A DNA stretch of 64,000 nt from the NCBI GenBank assembly GCA_027459645.1, contig DAIDHQ010000042.1, forward strand, positions 1 through 64,000, read 5' to 3'. The translations under genes were made by a program, and so were the position numbers. This stretch comes from Vulcanimicrobiota bacterium (GTDB lineage: Bacteria; Vulcanimicrobiota; Vulcanimicrobiia; Vulcanimicrobiales; Vulcanimicrobiaceae). The stretch's first letter is position 1. Each line of letters starts with the position of its first letter. Of this stretch, positions 8,501 to 17,484 are shown in pieces. The notes beneath the pieces were generated by a model. That model was given only the letters and a program-made list of their open reading frames with translations. It was not told the DNA's origin and searched no databases.

Positions 8501-8504
8501 AGAG

Positions 8505-9110
8505 GTGACCGAACTGGAACGGGCATTGCTGGATATCGCGGAAGTCCGCGACCGCCTTGCGATGGCGCAACGCTTTCGCGGCTATTCGGCCGTGGCCGCC
8601 GCGCTTTCGGGCGCGTTTGCAATCGTCGCGGGGATCGTGCAAGCGCTCGTCGTGCCCGTCCCGCAGACGGCGCACGAAGACCGCCTCTATTTTGCCATCT
8701 GGATGATGTGCTGTGCTGCAGCGGTGCTCGTCAATTACGGCGCCATCGCGCACTGGGCCGTCAGCGACGAAAGCGTCCGCGACCGTTGGCAGACGCGCAC
8801 CGTCGGACTGTCGATTCTGCCGGCGATTCTCTTCGGCGCGGCCTTGTCGTTCGCGCTGCTTTCGCTCGATCGTATCGCGTTGCTGCCGGGTATCTGGTGC
8901 GGCTGTTACGGCGTCGGCCTCTTCGCGTCGCGCACGATGATTCCGCGCGGGGTCGTGCCGCTCGCCGCGCTCTTTCTTGCGGTCGGAGCCGCGTTGCTCT
9001 TCGCACCGGCGTCGTTCACGCTTTCGTGGTGGGTGCTTCCGCTGTGCTTCGGCTCGGGCCAGATCGCGATCGGCTACTTTATCTTCCGCGACCGGATGAA
9101 CGAAGCGTGA
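8505..9110 (+). CDS. Multi-pass membrane protein of unknown function
   Basis: I chose the GTG at 8505 over the track start at 8346, because the upstream part reads through the divergent pilin gene and the operator palindrome. The product is about 201 residues: an amphipathic N-terminus (VTELERALLDIAEVRDRLAMA) and about six hydrophobic segments. It overlaps the following regulator gene (GTGA). This two-gene layout, membrane protein plus a small HTH_34/MarR-like regulator, recurs in bacteria, but I do not recognise a named function. Confidence 0.72.
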   Translation: MTELERALLDIAEVRDRLAMAQRFRGYSAVAAALSGAFAIVAGIVQALVVPVPQTAHEDRLYFAIWMMCCAAAVLVNYGAIAHWAVSDESVRDRWQTRTVGLSILPAILFGAALSFALLSLDRIALLPGIWCGCYGVGLFASRTMIPRGVVPLAALFLAVGAALLFAPASFTLSWWVLPLCFGSGQIAIGYFIFRDRMNEA

Positions 9111-9478
9111 GCGCGACCGATCTCGATCGTATCTTTCACGAACGCGGGCGTCTTGCGATCTGCTCGACGCTCTTCGCGCAACGCGAGGGGATGTCGTTCA
9201 CGCAGTTGCAGGACGCGTGCGCGCTGACCGACGGCAACCTGAACCGCCATCTGCACGCGCTGGCGGAAGAGGGCGTCGTTACGACGGAACGCCGTACCGG
9301 TGCGGGGCGGCCGCAAACGATCGTGGCCATCACGTCCGCCGGGCGCGCGCGTTTCTTAGCGTATATCGACGCGCTCGAAGCGATCATCACGTCGTTGCGC
9401 GAAGCGCAAGATCAGCGCTCGGCCAATGCAAACGAATCGCCGAGACGCACGATTCCCGCACGCAGCACGTCGCAGTAG
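9107..9478 (+). CDS. Winged-helix transcriptional regulator (HTH_34/MarR-like)
   Basis: 123 residues. The core is a winged helix: FTQLQDACALTDGNLNRHLH (recognition region), then LAEEGVVTTERR and the wing. This matches small single-domain regulators of the HTH_34 type. The GTG start overlaps the stop of the preceding membrane-protein gene, so they share a transcript that begins at the ACTTTGT palindrome. Autoregulation through that palindrome is likely. The last 22 codons overlap the convergent MOSC gene on the other strand and may be dispensable. Confidence 0.82.
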   Translation: MSATDLDRIFHERGRLAICSTLFAQREGMSFTQLQDACALTDGNLNRHLHALAEEGVVTTERRTGAGRPQTIVAITSAGRARFLAYIDALEAIITSLREAQDQRSANANESPRRTIPARSTSQ

Positions 9479-10047
9479 ATTCCCATCCACGCGCTGCGCT
9501 CTTGCGTCACGTACCGAAGAATGCGCGGATCGGCTTCGCCGCCGTGTTGGTCGTACGTCGTAACGACGCAACGTTCGATCGGATAACGCACGCGCATCAA
9601 CACCTCGCCCAGTGCAACTTCGCGTCCCGTAAGATCCTCTTCTGTGAAGTGAAATCCCGGAACCGCGCGCACGAAGAAGTTCGGGCGGAAGCGTTCGTAG
9701 CCGACGTCGTACCCCACGTGCCGGTTCAAGCCCGAAAGCCAACGGTCCACGATCACCGAGACCGGCGCGTCGTCGAAGAAGCGCTCGGGCGAGGATTCAA
9801 GCGTCACCGGAACGTTTCGCGCAGCCGCCGCCGCGCGCGCGTCGTCGACCGACGCCGAAAGATGAAGGCGGTCGTTCTCCTTGCCGCGATAGGTCTTGCC
9901 GGCACGCGCGTGGTCCTCTCCGGCGATAAGCGCGCCTTCCCGATCGCCCGGCAAGCCCAAGGCGTCGACCGGCGTTTCGTCCAGGGATTCACCGCGCAGG
10001 CTCTTTACGGGATAGCGATGGATGGCGGCGAGCGATCCGAGTTGCAT
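9412..10047 (-). CDS. MOSC domain protein
   Basis: 211 residues with an N-terminal MOSC_N-like beta-barrel (LAAIHRYPVKSLRGE) and a C-terminal MOSC domain (RFRPNFFVR; RCVVTTYDQ with the conserved Cys). MOSC proteins bind molybdenum cofactor sulfur through this cysteine and act in Moco sulfuration or in N-hydroxylated substrate reduction. Partner genes are not in the window. The ATG at 10047 has AAGGA a few bases upstream. The 3' end overlaps the convergent regulator by 67 bases. Confidence 0.88.
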   Translation of the reverse strand: MQLGSLAAIHRYPVKSLRGESLDETPVDALGLPGDREGALIAGEDHARAGKTYRGKENDRLHLSASVDDARAAAAARNVPVTLESSPERFFDDAPVSVIVDRWLSGLNRHVGYDVGYERFRPNFFVRAVPGFHFTEEDLTGREVALGEVLMRVRYPIERCVVTTYDQHGGEADPRILRYVTQERSAWMGIYCDVLRAGIVRLGDSFALAER

Positions 10048-10097
10048 GGGTCCTTCATACCATAGGAGGCTCGATAACTCCTCAAGAACCGCGCGCC

Positions 10098-11030
10098 ATG
10101 CAGTCGAGTTCGGAATATCCGCTGCGTCCGCTCACGATCGGCGAAATCTTCGATCGCGCCGTGACGATCTACGTGCGCAATTTCGTGCCCTTCACGCTGA
10201 TCGTGCTGACGCTGCTGGCGCCGCTGGCAATCCTCCAATACTTCGCGCTTCCGTCGTCGGCGTCGTCGCTCGCGCAGATCGCAAAACAAGCCTCCGATCC
10301 GAAAGCCACGGTTTCTCCGTTCACGAACGAGCAACTCGCGCTCTTGTTCGGGGTGGTCTTCCTTGCGGCGATCTTTGCGCCGTTCATCAATAACGCCGTC
10401 GCGGTCGGGGTCGCCCGCCTCTACAGCGGCGACCGGCCGAACTACGGACAGAGTTTCGCAAAGGTCTTCCAGCGCTGGCTCCCCTTGATCGGCACGGCGT
10501 TCGTGAACCTGTTGATCTTGGGCGGTCTCTACGGCTTTACGGTGTTCGTGCTCATGATCGTCGTCATTATCGGCGTCACGCTCGTGCAGCCGGCGCTCCC
10601 GCTCGCGATCGCGTTCTTCGTTCTGGCGGGAATCGGCTTGCTTGCGGTCATTCCGCTCTTCCTCATGCTGCTGATCGTCTATGCGTTTTCCACCTATGCG
10701 ACGTCGATCGAAGATGCCAACGTCTCCCGCGCGATCGCTTCGGGCTTTTCGCGCGTCTTCGGACGCAAGGAATTGAAGAAGTCGATCCTGATGGCGCTTG
10801 CGTATATCGCGCTCGAAATCGGCGTCCTGACGATCGGCCTAACGGTCGCCGTCGTTCTGCAGATGGTGTTGAAACTCGACGCGGTGCAACTGGTCATTAC
10901 GACGGTGATGAACGCCGTGCTCACCGCGTTTCTCGCGATTCTGCTTGCCGTCTATTACTACGACGTGCGAACGCGCACCGAGGGTCTGGATCTGGAGACC
11001 GATCTGCAGCGCCTTTCCGTTACGGGATGA
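10098..11030 (+). CDS. Polytopic membrane protein (glycerophosphodiesterase-membrane-domain-like)
   Basis: 310 residues. It opens with the conserved PLTIGEIFDRAVTIYVRNF segment typical of membrane proteins related to the GPDase membrane domain or YciC group, followed by about six transmembrane helices and a long amphipathic region (ISYATSIED-like) before the last helices. It heads an operon with DUF4129, DUF4350, MoxR and DUF58, each overlapping the next by 4-8 bases. In other genomes such proteins occur beside the same partners, but their function is unknown. Confidence 0.78.
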   Translation: MQSSSEYPLRPLTIGEIFDRAVTIYVRNFVPFTLIVLTLLAPLAILQYFALPSSASSLAQIAKQASDPKATVSPFTNEQLALLFGVVFLAAIFAPFINNAVAVGVARLYSGDRPNYGQSFAKVFQRWLPLIGTAFVNLLILGGLYGFTVFVLMIVVIIGVTLVQPALPLAIAFFVLAGIGLLAVIPLFLMLLIVYAFSTYATSIEDANVSRAIASGFSRVFGRKELKKSILMALAYIALEIGVLTIGLTVAVVLQMVLKLDAVQLVITTVMNAVLTAFLAILLAVYYYDVRTRTEGLDLETDLQRLSVTG

Positions 11031-11650
11031 AACCGCCGCCGCACGATATCGTGCGTGCGGTTCGTCAAGAACTCGCGACGCCCGGGCGCTACCATCTGCA
11101 CGAAGCCGCCGTGCGGCGCACGTGGCTGCAGATCGTCGCGCAGTGGGTTTACGACCGGTATGCCGCCTTCGCGCACGCCCTCTCTGCGCGCCTTAAGGTC
11201 GGCCCTGCGGCGGTCTCGATCTTCGGCGATCTGCTCGTTATCGTCGTCGTACTGCTGGTTGCATACGTTGCCGCGCTTCTGCTCGTATCGATGCAATTGG
11301 AGCGAAGCGCGCGCGCGCGCGCGATCGCGCTGGGTCCAGCTCGCAGCGCGCACGCGCTCGCACGGCGCGCCGCCGACGCGGCATCGCAGGGACGCTACGA
11401 TGCAGCTACGCGCTTGGTGTTTGCCGCAGGGGTCACGCTGCTGGATCTGCGCGGGGTCGTGCACGACGACGCCAGCGCCACGATCAACGAACTGCGACGT
11501 ACGCTGCGCGGCTCGCCCGCAGAAGAGCCGTTCGTCGCACTCGCGCGCGTCTATGCATCGACCGCGTATGCAGAAGAGCCCGCAAGCGAGGAGACGTGGA
11601 ACGCGGCTCGCACGGCCTACGACCGCTTGAATGCGAGCGTCGCTTCGTGA
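11027..11650 (+). CDS. DUF4129-type membrane protein
   Basis: 207 residues with one central transmembrane helix (IFGDLLVIVVVLLVAYVAALLL) and a C-terminal helical domain that includes the LVFAAGVTLLDLRGVV and TINELRRTLRG stretches characteristic of DUF4129. It starts at the ATGA overlap with the preceding gene and ends in a GTGA overlap with the DUF4350 gene. DUF4129 proteins usually sit in MoxR/DUF58 operons and are thought to be membrane parts of that module. A GC-dinucleotide run (cgcgcgcgcg) near 11320 lies in the coding region. Confidence 0.75.
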   Translation: MKPPPHDIVRAVRQELATPGRYHLHEAAVRRTWLQIVAQWVYDRYAAFAHALSARLKVGPAAVSIFGDLLVIVVVLLVAYVAALLLVSMQLERSARARAIALGPARSAHALARRAADAASQGRYDAATRLVFAAGVTLLDLRGVVHDDASATINELRRTLRGSPAEEPFVALARVYASTAYAEEPASEETWNAARTAYDRLNASVAS

Positions 11651-12483
11651 AGGGACGAATCGGCCAGGTGCTGCTGCTCGCCGCCGGCATCGCGATTCTG
11701 CTGGCGATCGCGTTCGCTCGAGAGAGCACGCAGACGGTTTCCACGTTCTCGACGTACGACACGGGGCCGAACGGCTATCGCGCGCTCTATAACGTGCTCG
11801 CGAAGGAAGGTGTACGCGTCGGGCGGCTGACGGGCCCGTTCGACCTACGCGATCCGCGCACGCGCGTGATTGCGTTTATGCCGGGCAACGCCGTCTACGA
11901 CAGCGGCGACGCCAAGCGCTTCACGGCGTTCGAAAAGCAGGGCGGAATGCTGGTCTACTTTGGTTTTCCCAAAGACGGCGTTCCAAAGGTGCTGCGCAAA
12001 GCGAAGCTCGAGGTGCGCGTGCTGGACGTGCGCCGCTTCACCAATCTCGCGCTCTCGAAGCATCCTCGCGATGCGGCGATCGCGTACGACGCGCTCGCCG
12101 GGCACGGCCCGGTACTCTTCGACGAACGCCTGCAAGGCTACGACGAGACGCGCTCGATTTGGTCGGTCTTGCCGTCGTCCGCACGCCTGTCGTTGTGGAT
12201 CGCGCTCTTCGCCGTCCTCATCGTTCTGGTCGACGCCAACGTGCGCTTTGCTCCGCCTATCGTGCGCGAGCCGCCGCCCGATCGCGACTCCGCCGCCTAT
12301 ATCCGGTCGATGGCGGCATTGCTGCACCGCGCGCACGCGCGGACGGCGGTGCTCGCGCGCCTTGCATCGCTCGCGCCCGGAAACGCCGAATTACAGCAGC
12401 TTGCGAGCGTGCGGGATCCGTACGACTCCCAATTGCTGCGTGCCGCCCATCTCTTTCAAGAACGCCGAAAGGAACGCTCGTGA
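11647..12483 (+). CDS. DUF4350 domain protein
   Basis: I chose the GTG at 11647, overlapping the previous stop (GTGA). The track start at 11596 lies in the preceding gene. About 278 residues: an N-terminal membrane helix (VLLLAAGIAILLAIAF), a periplasmic domain with the DUF4350 pattern (GPNGYRALYNVLAKEG; TRVIAFMPGN), and a second helix (LSLWIALFAVLIVLVD) before a cytosolic tail. DUF4350 is related to glutamine-amidotransferase-like folds and co-occurs with MoxR ATPases. Function unknown. Confidence 0.8.
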   Translation: MKGRIGQVLLLAAGIAILLAIAFARESTQTVSTFSTYDTGPNGYRALYNVLAKEGVRVGRLTGPFDLRDPRTRVIAFMPGNAVYDSGDAKRFTAFEKQGGMLVYFGFPKDGVPKVLRKAKLEVRVLDVRRFTNLALSKHPRDAAIAYDALAGHGPVLFDERLQGYDETRSIWSVLPSSARLSLWIALFAVLIVLVDANVRFAPPIVREPPPDRDSAAYIRSMAALLHRAHARTAVLARLASLAPGNAELQQLASVRDPYDSQLLRAAHLFQERRKERS

Positions 12484-13442
12484 ACACATCCGTCAACGTC
12501 CAGGATTTTGCCGAACGCATACGGCGCGGCTTCGCATCGGCCGTCGTGGGCGGCGATCGTACCGTCTTCGCGCTTCTGGTCGCGCTGCTGACGCGCGGCC
12601 ACGCATTGCTGGAAGGCGTTCCGGGGACCGGCAAAACACTTGCGGTACGCGCGTTTGCCGCTCTGCTTGGGCTGGATTTCCGGCGCATCCAATTTACGCC
12701 TGATCTGATGCCTTCCGACGTCGTCGGTACCACGGTTTTTAATCCGCAAACCGCAACGTTCAGCGTTCGTCCGGGCCCGGTAAATGCAAACGTCGTTCTC
12801 GCCGACGAAATCAACCGGACGCCGCCCAAGACGCAGGCGGCGCTGCTCGAAGCGATGGAAGAGGGCCGGGCGACGATCGACGGCGCGCCGATCGAACTGC
12901 CCTCGCCGTTCATCGTCTGCGCAACGCAGAATCCGATCGAATACGAAGGCACGTATCCGCTTCCCGAAGCGCAGCTCGATCGCTTCATGGTGAAGATCGA
13001 AACCGGGTATCCCGCAAAGCAAGAAGAGCTCGATCTGCTCGCGCGCGTCGCCGGCGGCTTCGATGCGCGCGCGCTGCAATCGGGATCGCTCCAAGCCGTG
13101 ACGGATGCGGCGGAGATCGTGGATGCGATTCGCGGCGTGCGCGCGGTGCACGCGGCCGACGAAGTTCGCGAATATATTTATAGCGTGGCCGTGGCGACGC
13201 GTTCGCATCCGCGGCTGGCGCTGGGCGCGTCGCCGCGCGCGGGCGTGGCGTTGTTGTTGGCGGCTGAGGCGGCCGCGGCGATCGACGGACGCGCGTTTGT
13301 GACGCCGGACGACGTGAAGGACGTCGCGCCGCTCGTGCTGCCGCATCGCGTCATCGTCGCGCCGGAGGCGGAAATCGAAGGCGCCTCAGGGACGGCGGTG
13401 ATCGCCGAGATCCTCAACAGCGTTCCCGTACCGCGTGCGTAG
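12480..13442 (+). CDS. MoxR-family AAA+ ATPase
   Basis: The GTG at 12480 has AAGGAA upstream and overlaps the DUF4350 stop. The track start at 12159 is an upstream extension. About 320 residues with Walker A GVPGTGKT, Walker B VVLADEINR, sensor region CATQNPIEYEGTYPLPEAQLDRF and a C-terminal lid domain. MoxR ATPases act as chaperones that mature or activate partner proteins, often von Willebrand-like DUF58 proteins, one of which is encoded next with an 8-base overlap. This is the conserved core of the operon. Confidence 0.95.
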   Translation: MNTSVNVQDFAERIRRGFASAVVGGDRTVFALLVALLTRGHALLEGVPGTGKTLAVRAFAALLGLDFRRIQFTPDLMPSDVVGTTVFNPQTATFSVRPGPVNANVVLADEINRTPPKTQAALLEAMEEGRATIDGAPIELPSPFIVCATQNPIEYEGTYPLPEAQLDRFMVKIETGYPAKQEELDLLARVAGGFDARALQSGSLQAVTDAAEIVDAIRGVRAVHAADEVREYIYSVAVATRSHPRLALGASPRAGVALLLAAEAAAAIDGRAFVTPDDVKDVAPLVLPHRVIVAPEAEIEGASGTAVIAEILNSVPVPRA

Positions 13443-14763
13443 GATTCGCCTGGCGTACTGGCCGTCGATGCGCGCCGTGTGGGCGCTTGGGTTTGCTGCG
13501 TTTTTATTGGCCGCATCGCCCGGCGTGCATCTCTTTGCAACGCTGGCCTACGCCGTGCTTGCCGCACTCGTCATCGCGTCGCTCGTCGATTTCTGGAGAA
13601 TGCCGCGGCGCATCGCCGTCCATCGTCTGGCCGCGCCGCATTTTGCGCTCCGGCGCCCCGCGGAGTTGCGGTACCGCATCGACAACGCGAGTTCGATTCC
13701 GTTGCGCGTCGGTTTCGTCGAATCGCCGATGCGCACGCTCGATTTCGGCGAGTCCGAAATAACCGCGGGCGTTCCCGCAAATGCGGCGATCGAGGTCGAC
13801 GCGCGGGCGTTGCCCGTCGCGCGCGGGAGCGATGCGTTTTCGCGTCTGTACGTCTGGTACGAATCCGCGCTGCCGGGGCTCGTCCGCCGGCGTCTGATGC
13901 TCGATGCCCCCGAACAGACGCGCGTCTATCCCGATCTCTCGGCCGTCGAGCGGTACGGCTCGCTCACCGTGCGCAATCGTTTGATCGAAGCGGGACTTCG
14001 GCGCATGCGGATGCGCGGCGCGGGAACCGAGTTCGAGAGCTTGCGCGACTACGGCGAGGGCGATGCGTTTCGCAGCATCGATTGGAAGGCGACGGCACGC
14101 CGCGGCAAGGTCATGGTCGTACAGCGCGAGGTGGAGCGCAGCCAAGACGTCGTGATCTTGTTGGATTGCGGGCGGCTGATGACGGCGCGCATCGGCGATC
14201 AGCGCAAGCTCGATTACGCGGTGACCGCGGCCTTGTCGCTCGCGTCGATCGCGTCACTTGCAAGCGACCGCGTGGGCGTCGTCGCATTCGCTCGCGACAT
14301 TTTGATCGCGCGTTCGCCTCGTTCCACCCAAGCGTCGCTGCGCGCGCTCTCCGAAGCACTCTGCGACGTGGAGCCGCGCTTCGAAGAACCCGATTATGCG
14401 AGCGCCTTCGGCTACGTGCGCTCGCATTTGCACCGGCGCAGCCTCGTCGTGCTTTTTACCGACGTGATCGATCCCGTCGCGCAGGCGACGGTACTGGGCG
14501 AACTCTCCACGCTCGCGCGCCGCCACGTGGTGTTGTGCGTCTTCATGAACGATGCGGCGGTTCAATCGACGCTTGCGGCGGCGCCCGCGACGGTCGACGA
14601 CGTCTATCGCCTCGACGTCGCGCTCGGCCTGGCGCAAGAACGCAAGCTCGCCGCGCGAACGCTCGAGCGCACCGGCGTGCTGGTCATCGATGCGCCCGCC
14701 GCGAAACTCTCCGTCGCCGCAATCGACGAGTACTTACGCATTAAAGCGGCGGCGTTGATCTGA
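13435..14763 (+). CDS. DUF58 (vWA-like) protein
   Basis: 442 residues. Two N-terminal membrane helices are followed by a beta-rich region and the DUF58 signature (GTEFESLRDYGEGDAFRSID, then WKATARRGKVMVVQ). A vWA-like part begins with VVILLDCGRLM, a changed form of the MIDAS DxSxS pattern (D-C-G-R-L), so metal binding may be weak. DUF58 proteins are the usual partners of MoxR ATPases. The GTG start is inside the MoxR 3' end. Confidence 0.92.
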   Translation: MRRIRLAYWPSMRAVWALGFAAFLLAASPGVHLFATLAYAVLAALVIASLVDFWRMPRRIAVHRLAAPHFALRRPAELRYRIDNASSIPLRVGFVESPMRTLDFGESEITAGVPANAAIEVDARALPVARGSDAFSRLYVWYESALPGLVRRRLMLDAPEQTRVYPDLSAVERYGSLTVRNRLIEAGLRRMRMRGAGTEFESLRDYGEGDAFRSIDWKATARRGKVMVVQREVERSQDVVILLDCGRLMTARIGDQRKLDYAVTAALSLASIASLASDRVGVVAFARDILIARSPRSTQASLRALSEALCDVEPRFEEPDYASAFGYVRSHLHRRSLVVLFTDVIDPVAQATVLGELSTLARRHVVLCVFMNDAAVQSTLAAAPATVDDVYRLDVALGLAQERKLAARTLERTGVLVIDAPAAKLSVAAIDEYLRIKAAALI

Positions 14764-14777
14764 CTGGGGGTCCCTGA

Positions 14778-16208
14778 ATGCGCGTATTGGTTACCGGTGC
14801 GACCGGCTATATCGGGGGGCGCCTCGTGCCGCGTCTGCGGGCGCTTGGATACGACGTGCGCTGTTTTGCGCGCGGGGCGGAACGGTTGCGCGGACGCTTT
14901 GATCCGGCTGTTGAGATCGTCGAAGGCGACATTTCCGACGGAGCGGCGCTCGACCGCGCTCTTGCCGGCTGCGATGCCGCCTATTATCTGGTGCATTCGA
15001 TGGCGTCATCGCACGCCTTCGAGGACGCAGACCGTAACGCGGCGCGCGGATTTGCGTCGGCTGCAAAGCGCGCCGGCGCGCGTCGTATCGTCTACGTGGG
15101 CGGCTTGGGCGATGAAGGCGACCGGTTGTCGGCGCATCTTCAGAGCCGGCACGAGGTCGGCGACATCCTGCGCGCGAGCGGCGTTCCCGTGATTGAATTT
15201 CGCGCCGCCATGATCATCGGAAGCGGCTCGATCAGCTTCGAGATGATGCGCTACCTGACCGAACGTTTGCCGATCATGATTGCGCCTCGGTGGGTTTCGA
15301 CTCGCTGTCAGACGATCGCCATCGCCGACGTGCTGGCGTATCTGCTCGCCGCGCTCCGGTTACCCGACGGGCAGGAACGCGTGTACGAAATCGGCGGCGC
15401 CGATACGCTGACCTATCGCGAGATCATGCTGCGCTACGCCGAGATCCGCGGCCTGCACCGCGCCATCGTGGTCGTTCCGTTTTTTACGCCGCGCCTGTCG
15501 TCGTATTGGGTACATCTGGTCACGCCGGTTTCCGCGCGTCTCGCACAACCGCTGATCCTCGGTTTGCAGAACGAAGTCGTGGTCCGCGACGATGCGGCGT
15601 TGCGCGCGTTTCCCGAGATCGTACCGATGGGGTTCGACGAAGCGGTGCGGCTCGCGCTCGACCGCTACGACACGGGAAGCGAAACGACGTGGTTCGATGC
15701 GATAAGCCGCGGCACGCTTCCATCGGATTTCACGGGCGCGCACGAAGGTATGTTGATGGACGTGCGCGTCCGTCACTCCCGCGCGCGGCCGGAAGCGATC
15801 GCGTCGGTGTTCGCCTCACTCGGCGGTGCGCGCGGATGGCTCGCGGCCAACGCTCTGTGGCGCATTCGAGGCTGGCTCGACCGCCTCGCAGGCGGCGTAG
15901 GATTACGGCGCGGACGGCGTTCCGCGCAAGATCTGCGCGTCGGTGACGCGGTCGATTTTTGGCGCGTCGAAGCATACGAACCGGGCCGCCTGTTGCGGTT
16001 GCGTGCGGAGATGAAAGTGCCGGGCCGCGCGTGGCTGCAGTTCGAAGCCGAACCCGACGCAAAGGGTTCGCTGCTGAGACAGACCGCGTTTTTCGAACCG
16101 AAGGGGCTCTTCGGATATCTCTATTGGTACGGCGTTGCGATCTTCCACGAATGGGTCTTTGCGAAAATGGCGTCGCGCATCGTCGAGGAGGCCGAGAAGA
16201 TCTCGTAA
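14778..16208 (+). CDS. NAD(P)-binding epimerase with DUF2867 domain
   Basis: 476 residues. The N-terminal Rossmann domain has VTGATGYIGGRLVPRL and the NmrA/atypical-SDR layout. It lacks the classical YxxxK but keeps the VHSMAS and YVGGLGDEGD segments of this family. From about residue 330 a DUF2867 domain follows (FWRVEAYEPGRLLRLRAEMK; FEPKGLFGYLYWY), ending with HEWVFAKMASRI. Such two-domain proteins are common next to housekeeping genes, and their substrate is unknown. A G-rich stretch 6-12 bases upstream serves as ribosome site. Confidence 0.88.
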   Translation: MRVLVTGATGYIGGRLVPRLRALGYDVRCFARGAERLRGRFDPAVEIVEGDISDGAALDRALAGCDAAYYLVHSMASSHAFEDADRNAARGFASAAKRAGARRIVYVGGLGDEGDRLSAHLQSRHEVGDILRASGVPVIEFRAAMIIGSGSISFEMMRYLTERLPIMIAPRWVSTRCQTIAIADVLAYLLAALRLPDGQERVYEIGGADTLTYREIMLRYAEIRGLHRAIVVVPFFTPRLSSYWVHLVTPVSARLAQPLILGLQNEVVVRDDAALRAFPEIVPMGFDEAVRLALDRYDTGSETTWFDAISRGTLPSDFTGAHEGMLMDVRVRHSRARPEAIASVFASLGGARGWLAANALWRIRGWLDRLAGGVGLRRGRRSAQDLRVGDAVDFWRVEAYEPGRLLRLRAEMKVPGRAWLQFEAEPDAKGSLLRQTAFFEPKGLFGYLYWYGVAIFHEWVFAKMASRIVEEAEKIS

Positions 16209-16228
16209 CGCCGCGAAGTTAGAGGTCT

Positions 16229-16483
16229 TTAGGAATGATGATTCAAGGCAACGGCGATCGCGAGGGCAAGCGCGGTGAGGGAGATGACGATCGTGATGAT
16301 CGCGAGCGTCCTTTGCGATGCGCCCGGCTTGAGGGACGGAGCAGACGTGCCGCGACGACGCGTCTCTTCGGCGGCAGCAGCGGTTGACGCGGCGACGCTG
16401 GCCGCAATTATCGCGCCGCAGGAGGCGCAGGTTGCAGCCGATGCCGCACAGGCGGCTCCGCATGCAGCACAACAGGCGCTCAT
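16229..16483 (-). CDS. Small Cys-rich (zinc-ribbon-like) single-pass membrane protein
   Basis: I chose the ATG at 16483, preceded by AAAGGAAT and overlapping the SpoIIM stop (ATGA), instead of the track start at 16552. 84 residues: an N-terminal cysteine cluster (CCAACGAACAASAATCASCG) with CxxC spacings typical of a zinc ribbon, an Ala-rich linker and a C-terminal transmembrane helix (TLAIITIVISLTALALAIAV). It is coupled to SpoIIM, so it may be an accessory of that membrane protein. Function unknown. Confidence 0.7.
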   Translation of the reverse strand: MSACCAACGAACAASAATCASCGAIIAASVAASTAAAAEETRRRGTSAPSLKPGASQRTLAIITIVISLTALALAIAVALNHHS

Positions 16484-17484
16484 GGAGATTCCTTTCTGGT
16501 GAGAGAACGGCCGGCGAAGCCGAAGTATAGCAGCAAAAGCACGGCGGTGCATGCGCCGAACGCCAGGCGATCGGCCGCGGGCAAACGCAGCGGCGAGAAG
16601 AAGCCTTCGATCGTTCCGGCAACGACGAGCATCGATGCAACGCCTGCGATAAGCACGCCGGCGCGCTGCGCCGCGGATTTAATCGCGTCGCGCCGTCGCA
16701 AGCGCCCGGGTGCGAGAATCCCGGCGCTAATGAGCAAGCCCGCGCCGCCCGCTACCTGAATCGCGGTGAGTTCGATGACGCCGTGCGGCGCCACCGTCGC
16801 CCAAAAATCCGCCCCGAAACCGGCGTTGGTAAAGAGCGCGGCGATGCCGCCAACCATCAGTCCGTTGAACGCGATGATGTAGAGCGTGAACAATCCGAGC
16901 GTCACGCATCCGCTGAATGCAAAGATCGCAACTTTGACGTTGTTCGTGATGATCTCCGAAGAGACCATCGGCGACGACGTGGGGCCGAAGGCAAAATTCG
17001 AATCGTGCAGACTCTTCTTGATCGCGCTCGGAATCATGCCCTCGGGCAACACGGCATACGCGTCGGCGGGGTGCGTGCGGATGACGACATAGGCGATGAC
17101 GGCGGTCGCGACGGTAATTGCGGCGCACAGCAAAATCCACGAAAACGAACGCCGGAACTCCGCCGGAAAATCGTGCGCGTAAAAGTTTTTCAGCCGTCCC
17201 CAGCCGCTGGTCGCCCCGCCGCCGTACACGTAAGCATGTGCTCGCGCTACCAGGCGATTTAAGTACAGCAGCAGCCGTTCGTCGTAGCCGTGGCCGCCCG
17301 CGTAGGCGAGATCGCTCGTGGCGGACCGGTACAGCCGGCCGATGCGTTCGACTTCGTCGGGCTGCAGTGCACGCACGCCGCGACGCGCCGCCCGCGTCAG
17401 CAGCGAGTCGAGCTCTTCCCACGCCCGGGAGCGGCGTTCGACGAAGGTGGCTTGGGTCACGGCGTCTGAACTACGTCCGCTCAT
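16480..17484 (-). CDS. Stage II sporulation protein M-like membrane protein
   Basis: About 334 residues from the ATG at 17484, which has GAGGG eight bases upstream. The GTG at 17508 in the track is possible. A soluble helical N-terminus (WEELDSLLTRAARRG; RLYRSATSDLAYA) precedes several membrane helices, with the family pattern FGPTSSPMVSSEIITNNVKVA and LFTLYIIAFNGLMVGG. SpoIIM homologues are widespread outside spore formers and travel with RDD, DUF58 and MoxR genes, as here. The start codon overlaps the divergent RDD start within a single CATG. Confidence 0.9.
   Translation of the reverse strand: MSGRSSDAVTQATFVERRSRAWEELDSLLTRAARRGVRALQPDEVERIGRLYRSATSDLAYAGGHGYDERLLLYLNRLVARAHAYVYGGGATSGWGRLKNFYAHDFPAEFRRSFSWILLCAAITVATAVIAYVVIRTHPADAYAVLPEGMIPSAIKKSLHDSNFAFGPTSSPMVSSEIITNNVKVAIFAFSGCVTLGLFTLYIIAFNGLMVGGIAALFTNAGFGADFWATVAPHGVIELTAIQVAGGAGLLISAGILAPGRLRRRDAIKSAAQRAGVLIAGVASMLVVAGTIEGFFSPLRLPAADRLAFGACTAVLLLLYFGFAGRSLTRKESP

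Noticed and set aside
11310-11330. cgcgcgcgcgcg run as a Z-DNA or slippage element
   Set aside because: It encodes an ordinary Arg/Ala stretch in a GC-rich gene and no frameshift is seen.
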